A stretch of 64,000 nucleotides of DNA from Rhododendron vialii (lineage: Eukaryota > Streptophyta > Magnoliopsida > Ericales > Ericaceae), in assembly GCF_030253575.1 (NCBI RefSeq), contig NC_080569.1:23000001-23064000 (forward strand), given 5' to 3'. The stretch's first letter is position 1; every line of letters starts with the position of its first letter. A program made the translations under genes and the position numbers. This document shows positions 58,113-64,000 of this stretch, in pieces. The notes beneath the pieces were generated by a model, which had not been told where the DNA came from, searched no databases, and saw nothing but the letters and a program-made list of their open reading frames with translations.

Positions 58113-60659
58113 CTTTCCTCATCCACCATCACCTATTCTCCTTCCACCATCAGTCATTCCCCTTCCACCATCACCCCTTCCTCGTCCACCATCACCCTTT
58201 CCCCTTCCACCATCAGTCATTCCCCTTCCACCATCACCATTTCCCCTTCCAGCACCACCCTTACCCCTTAATGCTTGGCCTCCTTCAGTTGGTGCAACAA
58301 TAAGTCCCCTTCCTCTACTACTAAATGCTTGGCTTCCTTCTTGCCTTGGCCTTCCTCTTGGCTTTCCAGTTGGCCTATTGAATACTAACCCTCCACTAGG
58401 CCTCCTCCTAATGTCAAGATTAACTTCATTTTTGTAGCTCCTGATGTTATGGCTCCATTGACCACATTTGTCACACCTCAATGAAGTATTCTATCTCTTT
58501 AGCTTATCTGCATCAGGATTCTCCATCTCTTCTCTTTCCTTCCTTCTAGATTTCTTTGGTCTGCCAGTAGACCTGCCATAGTTGGGAGGGAGAACTAGGA
58601 CACATCCACTTGAATGCCACATGGTCCAACCATTGATGGGGTAAATGATACCCTTGTAGATGTTGGCACTTGTCTCCTTTCCATAGCAAGGGTGGCAGTA
58701 ATCTAGTATGTTTTCATGTTTGAAAGTAATGGCAACAATAGCATGAACACATGGGATACCTTTCAAAATCTCATCTTCTAAAGCTATATGTGTGGTCCAC
58801 CAAATTCAAACTATACTGCTCTGGTGGAGGGCAATGTATTTGGAAATGTCCCTCACCATACTATATTGGGTTATAACCACTGACTCTTTTCTTATACTTC
58901 TCTATTTTTTTATGACATTGGAGCTTATGTTGTGGTCCCACTTGGTTATTTTGTCTCTCCTTCTAGCCATTCTTTTCATTAAGTAGCACCTGATCCCTTC
59001 CAACATAGTTATAATTGGTTTATCTCTAGCCTTCCTTATGTCTTTGTTAAAACCCTCACATAGGTTGTTAACAAGAATGTCACAATTATTAAAAGTGAAA
59101 AAGTGAGACCTGGACCATTAACTGGCTAGTTTTTCTACTAGCCACTTGTATGCCTCCACATCAGTAGTCCTCATCAAATCCATTGCTTTATGAAATTTTG
59201 TGAATGTTGTAGCTCTAGCTGCTGCCCATAATTGTTTCCTCAACTCCATCCCCTTATGTGAATCTCTGAAATTTGTATACAAGTGCCTAGTGCAGAATCT
59301 CATCTCTACATTTGGCATCACTTTTTGTAATGCTGGAACCAGACCCTACAAAGTGAAGTATGAGAAGATGAAATTAAATATACTTTTGCAGCATTAAATA
59401 AACAAGATGAAATGAAAACAAACTAGTGAAGCTTTACCTTTTATTTGTCTATCATGAATGTCCATGCACTTGTGTTTTGAATTTCTAAGTCTTCAACCAC
59501 CAACTCCAAAAACCAGGTCCATGTGTCCTTGGTTTCACTCTCAGTAACATCATATGCAAATGGGAATGACTGATTATTAGCATCTATCCCCACATCAACT
59601 AACAACTAACCCCTATGTGCTCCTTTCAAGTGGCATGCATCCATACATACCAACCTTCTACAACTAGCTAGCATTCCTTGCTTTAATGCCCCCAAACATA
59701 CATAAATTCTCTCAAATATTGGCTGACCATCTGGAGTTGGAGAAGGTATAGTTTTCATGATGATTGTGGTGCTAGGGTTTGTTCTCCTTATCTCTTCACA
59801 ATAATCCCTTAACCTGACAAATTGTTCCAAATTTGTTCCCTCAATGAGGTTAAGTGCTTTCCTCTTAGCCCTATATGCTTGAGTGTAGGAAATGTCAACC
59901 ACAAGATCCTTCCTCACTCTTTGTTGCAAGTGATCCAAAGGCATATTAGGATTGGATCTTATGCTATCCACATACTTCTTAGCAAGGTACTTTGAGGTTA
60001 CATGCCTTACTTTGAATGATCCGAGACAATTATGTTCACTTTTGTGGGTTTTAACTTGAAATGATTCACCTTTTTGAGAAAGTGAAGCCATAACACTCCA
60101 ACCACATCTCTCTGTAGCACATTTAGCTTTTACTTTTGTGGTCTCATTCTTTACAAACTTAATGTCTTTTCCTTCTTTTATTGAATACTCTCTTATTGCT
60201 TCCCTAAACTCTTTTGCTGAGGGAAACTTCATCCCTACAATAAACTGGACCTTTCCCAAATCAGTTTCTCTTCTATACTCATGAAACTTGTCTTTCTTCC
60301 TATCATCATCAGAGTTTGAACAAGCACTATGGAGATCATCTGATGAATCATCTCCATAATCTTTGCCATCATCATCATCATCTATGTCATCATTCAAGTC
60401 TGGTTCTTTCCCTTTACTGTTGTCAAACCCTGCCCATTCAGCCTCTTCATCAATATTAGCCTCATATAACCCATCATCATCAGACTGCTCATAGTTACTA
60501 TCTACCTCAAATGACACATCAGACTCACTAGTTCTATCACCTAAATCTTGAACATCTACCTCATCACAAGTTGTACCATCACAAAAACCATCTTCAAAAA
60601 AAGCATCATCAACAAGAAAATCTTTCATAGTTGACTTCATGACATGGCCCTCCCTTATC

Positions 60660-60860
60660 AGTTGGACCCCTCGTATCACTTCTAGAACCCTTATCAGTTT
60701 GACTTGGACCCCTCCTTATCATTTCTAAACCCCTTATCAGTTTCAGTTGGACAGTCCTTTTCAGTTCTAGACCCCTTATCAGTTTGAGTTAGACAACCCT
60801 CATCAGTTTTACACCCCTTCTGAGTTTGAGTTGGACTCCCTTTATCAGTTGGAGTTGGAC
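60660..60860. repeat. Degenerate ~20-bp tandem repeats in the transposase linker
   Basis: Repeats of ccccttatcagtttgagttg type, coding on the minus strand for LIRGVQL-like words. The reading frame changes within this array. Confidence 0.7.
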
Positions 60861-61640
60861 CCCCTCATCAGTTTGACTTTCCATCATTTCAATGGGAATA
60901 ATTGGTTCTACATACATGTCCACTATCCTACTTGGGGGAAGTTGCTTAATCGTCTCTATTACATCACTGTCAGTCAATAACATTCTCAACCCATTGTTAA
61001 TGTTTTTCCCAGTCATCACATAGTAATAATTTATCATACCCATGTACCTCATTGCCCCAACAATATCACAAACAATAATTAAAGACATTATATCTGGGTC
61101 ATATTTTTCACAGGAATCAGCACAACCACCTTCGTACCTGATTGTGGGCTTATTAAAGAACTTTCCCCCATGATGAATCTGTATAGTGAAATGGCCTCCT
61201 GTACATGATTAAACAATGTTTATGGGACCACAATCAGAAAGGAACACTACAACGGACAAAACAAACCCAGCGCTTTTCAAAAAACAAAAGGCAACCGACA
61301 CATGCAAACAACCCAATCCAGAACCCAATAAAGCATATATGTTCAGAAAAATAGTTTTTCTTTACTGAAAAGGACAACTTGTATCAATTTCTTCCCAAAA
61401 TTTATGCCATTTATTCTACACATAACCGAATGAATAACTCACCTAGGTTTTTTCTCTGTTCCTTGGCATGCTTCAAGATCGTCTGGGAAATCGACCACGA
61501 TTCCCCTGTTGTAGTCTCTCTCTTACTCGACCTCCAATCCCCCTTCATCCCTTCGTCGTCTCAACTTTTTGGGTTAAGAGGAGAAATTAGGTCGTTTGAA
61601 AGTCATCTGAAGGTAGAGTGAGAAAGAGTGGAAATCGATT

Positions 61641-61857
61641 AGGGTTAGGGGAGGGGGGAATGGGCAATTATACCCTTGGGGGGAGGCGCACGTGATGGGC
61701 ACATGGCCCTTTTCCATCCAATTTAATGACAGGAGGCAACGAAAGGATGACATTGAAATAATTTTGGAAATCGAAGGTTTAGTTGGGTGAAATTGAAACT
61801 GGAAGGACTAAGTTGAACTTTTCACATAAGTCGAAGGGATATAAAGGCAAATCACTC
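61641..61857. repeat. MULE right terminal inverted repeat
   Basis: 217 bp, paired with 45070-45287. It lies about 90 bp upstream of the transposase start codon and probably carries its promoter. Confidence 0.95.
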
Positions 61858-61866
61858 ATAAAGAAA

Positions 61867-63240
61867 TTAGCATACTACTTTTAAAGAACAATCCTCTTTC
61901 ATAAAACTACTTTTGTTAATCTATTAATCATTTAAGCTCTATAATTTTGCTTCTCAAAAAATGGAGAAATGTATTTTCACAATTTTCACCATTTCCAGGA
62001 TTTTGTTTCCACAATGTGAAAGAAAACTAAAAAAATAGCAATTCCTATTGTGATATTTTTATTCATATCTTCTCCAATGAATAAATCATACTTACTAGTC
62101 TATTAACCATTCAATGAGGTGTTTGATATTGCTAAAAGTTTCCACTTGACATAGAGCCTAGCTAGAGATATGATTCTTGATTGATCCATGAAGTCAAAGT
62201 AGCTTTGTAACATGACTACATTAATATATGTCGGCTTGAATCTGGGGTTAAATATCGTTTGGTATCGTTTATATGCTTCAACAAAACTTGTAGTGCATAT
62301 TTTGTTAGCAAAATTTAGGATGGTCTCATATATAACTGTTAGCACCTAGAAACCTAAACATCCCTGAGGTTAGGACTAGCGTCCCTTGCTACCATAAACC
62401 AAATTCATCCTCAGGCAACTGGGACGTGAGTGGAGGTTCCAGTGGTATATGCAACTGCATTTGTGAGGTGAAGCTGCTACGTAAGTTCTGGGACCGTGAT
62501 GAAGCCAGAGGTAGTTCCAACACTACATTTAGTCGGGTACCTGTAATTTCTAGTGGATATATACCAAACCAAATCCACATAAAACACTCTGTGAATCATA
62601 ATTGGAGAACCATAAAGACAATTGTTTCCTGGAAAAATGCAAGGAATAGACCTCTGATACATGTGTTACTCTAAGTCTATCTCAAAAGCAACATATTATT
62701 ACAAACCTATAAACTATGATTGGAACGGTTATATAAAGCCAAGTCTCCGTACTTCTTTTTATCTATGTATGATCGCTTTGAACAAGAACAAATGAGTTGC
62801 ATAGAAATTTCATGATCACTGTAGAAATATAGGCATACAATAACAAAGAATAATTTTCTAACGACATTATTAAGTGACAAAGACATGTTATCCATAGTTC
62901 CCAATATTAAACTGCCACAAGTATGTACAAGCACATTAAAAGGTTTCGAGCCTCTGGCCCCCAATACCATTGAAATGTACAATTTCATTTTGCAGATGAC
63001 AAAACACAATTCCATAGTTGACATATGCTAAAGATAAATTAATTATTTGATATTTTCAAGATTAGAGTGGGAAATTTTACATGCCTAATCATTTTCACAA
63101 ACCATATCTTTCAAAGAAAAAGAAGCCCTAAAAAGTATATATGAGCATCGAAATGTAGATATCCACCAACCATTTGTATCTCCGCGTTTAATGTAGGCTA
63201 CTCATTGGGCGTATGATTTACAAAAAACTGTCATGACAAA
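61867..63240. other. Spacer and 3' flank of the PPR gene
   Basis: Short frames on both strands have no family motifs. Sequence next to 63241 is downstream of the PPR stop codon and may be its 3' untranslated region. Confidence 0.5.
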
Positions 63241-64000
63241 TTATTTAAAACTAGATATCAGGTGTTTATATGTTTTTCCATCAAGTTTAAGACCCAATTT
63301 CATCATTTCATCATGCATTTTTATGGCTTTCCTTAATTCCTTCTCCTGGGAAAGCCCATTGATGATAGTTGAAAAACTTGCACTGCTCAGCAGCTTTTTA
63401 GCTCTCATGTAATCAAACATCTTGACTCCTTCTTCAACCCTCCTTTCTTTGATTAATCCATCAAGAAGTATATCATACGTCAGTATATCCAAAATACCAT
63501 TCACTTTCACCACCTTATTATGCAAGGCAATAGTTGAATCAACCTGGCCCTTGACCTCCTACAATAATGTTCATCCAATGAGGAGCAACACGAAGAATCT
63601 GGAAGAAAACCTTTCTTCAAAATTGCATTCAAAAGTTCTTCCATTTCTCTCCATCTACCTTTGGCACATTGAGAGGTTACAAAAGTGGACAAATCTAATG
63701 CATAAGGATTAAAGCCTCTCCCAATTATGTCCTTTAACAATCCGTTGATTTCCTGTGACGGATCCTCCTTGCAAAGAACCTTCACCAATGCATTACAACA
63801 ATTTTCATTCACTTCAATTTCCCTTTCTAACATTTTATGATAAACCCCAATCGCTTCCTTCACTCTTCCTTCCTTAGAAAATGCCCTTAGCATGCATCCA
63901 TAAGAAGGACCAGAAAATGCCCTTAGCATGCATCCATAAGAAGAACCCCATAGCTCACTCCCCCCCGTATAAGCTCTCTTGTAAAACGTATCCATCGCAT
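63241..64000 (-). pseudogene. Pentatricopeptide-repeat (P-class) protein, 3' part, frameshifted; runs off the window
   Basis: PPR proteins bind organelle RNA through tandem ~35-residue helical pairs. Read leftwards from the window edge, four or five PPR units are visible: KEGRVKEAIGVYHKMLERE, then YALDLSTFVTSQCAKGRWRE, then DILTYDILLDGLIKERRVEE, then SASFSTIINGLSQEKELRKA, and the stop at 63241. No E or DYW domain follows, so it is P-class. The reading frame shifts by one base near 63550-63580: the upstream repeats are in one frame and the last two and a half in another. A 36-bp exact tandem duplication (63877-63948) also lengthens one repeat by 12 residues. It is likely a pseudogene, though a sequencing error cannot be excluded. 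The 5' part lies outside the window. Confidence 0.85.
63877..63948. repeat. 36-bp tandem duplication in the PPR coding sequence
   Basis: The unit containing gcccttagcatgcatccata occurs twice at 36-bp spacing. It keeps the frame (12 codons) but breaks the 35-residue PPR spacing. Confidence 0.9.

Larger units (their letters stand above)
46387..61548 (-). pseudogene. MuDR-type MULE transposase gene, decayed and split by the Tat element
   Basis: The start ATG at 61548 opens a 106-nt exon (to 61443). A GT-AG intron leads to exon 2 at 61198, which reads GGHFTIQIHHGGKFFNKP, the PB1-like N-terminal domain. After an acidic linker comes the MuDR DNA-binding region (~60300-59950; FPSAKEFREAIREYSI, CGWSV), then the MULE catalytic region around MDACHLKGAHRG (~59630), interrupted by a 92-bp intron at 59346-59437. 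The SWIM zinc finger (IPCVHAIVAI, ~58750), a zinc knuckle (CDKCGQWSHN, ~58470) and a Gly/Arg-rich tail (58119-58300) follow. The last codons (KTVGRGRGYGRGR..., stop 46387) lie beyond the Tat element. At least five in-frame stops and a frame slip near 60700-60800 show it is dead. Confidence 0.9.
45070..61857 (-). mobile_element. Mutator-like element (MULE) with 218-bp TIRs, carrying mudrA and a GRF gene; split by a Tat element
   Basis: The terminal inverted repeats are 45070-45287 and 61641-61857; they begin gagtgatttgcctttatatc and differ at roughly a dozen sites. A 9-bp duplication, ataaagaaa, flanks the whole (45061-45069 and 61858-61866), as expected of Mutator. Without the 11.7-kb Tat insertion and its duplication the element is about 5.1 kb. 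Two genes are inside: a GRF zinc-finger gene near the left TIR (plus strand) and a MuDR-type transposase gene starting near the right TIR (minus strand). The two converge. The transposase is decayed, so the copy is probably non-autonomous today. Confidence 0.95.

Overview
This is nuclear DNA from a flowering plant, most likely a eudicot. Genes are intron-bearing and widely spaced, and the families are plant ones: pectin methylesterases with an inhibitor prodomain, a ROP-interactive CRIB protein, a plant OST3/6 subunit and a pentatricopeptide-repeat (PPR) protein. The species cannot be named from sequence alone. There is no CRISPR array, operon, rRNA or convincing tRNA.

Layout. 0.5-1.8 kb: 3' end of a LINE. 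1.8-7.1 kb: AT-rich spacer with small transposon remnants. 7.1-10.4 kb (minus strand): a four-coding-exon RIC gene whose large intron holds a very young 396-bp tandem duplication. 10.4-16 kb: spacer with three well-delimited MITEs. 16-32.8 kb: a head-to-tail cluster of three type-I pectin methylesterase genes, all on the minus strand and all apparently intact, plus a fourth copy reduced to its first ~40 codons. Copies of the upstream module show how the cluster grew by segmental duplication. A 1.4-kb foldback-like DNA element lies between genes 2 and 3. 33-35.2 kb: a solo LTR rich in palindromic GGCGTACGCC-type motifs. 35.5-41.2 kb: a very young Ty1/copia element (minus strand) with a 636-bp hAT-type element inside it. 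43.2-44.3 kb (minus strand): an intronless OST3/6 gene. 45.1-61.9 kb: a complete nest, in which a Mutator-like element (MULE) with ~218-bp terminal inverted repeats and a 9-bp target duplication was invaded by an 11.7-kb Tat-lineage Ty3/gypsy element. 63.2-64 kb (minus strand): a damaged PPR gene running off the window.

The most interesting region is the nest. The MULE carries a degraded MuDR-type transposase gene and, from the opposite end, an intact small gene for a GRF zinc-finger protein with a C-terminal membrane anchor. The Tat element sits exactly in the Gly/Arg-rich tail of the transposase gene. It carries its own antisense gene (Transposase_28 family) with a TATA box and intron-like junctions. 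All five stop codons found in the transposase gene can be explained by C-to-T change of Gln or Arg codons, which suggests decay through cytosine methylation.

The host genes are not one pathway. The pectin methylesterases act in the cell wall, RIC in ROP GTPase signalling, OST3/6 in ER N-glycosylation and PPR in organelle RNA metabolism. Gene boundaries were worked out by eye from splice sites and family motifs; no alignment or database search was run.
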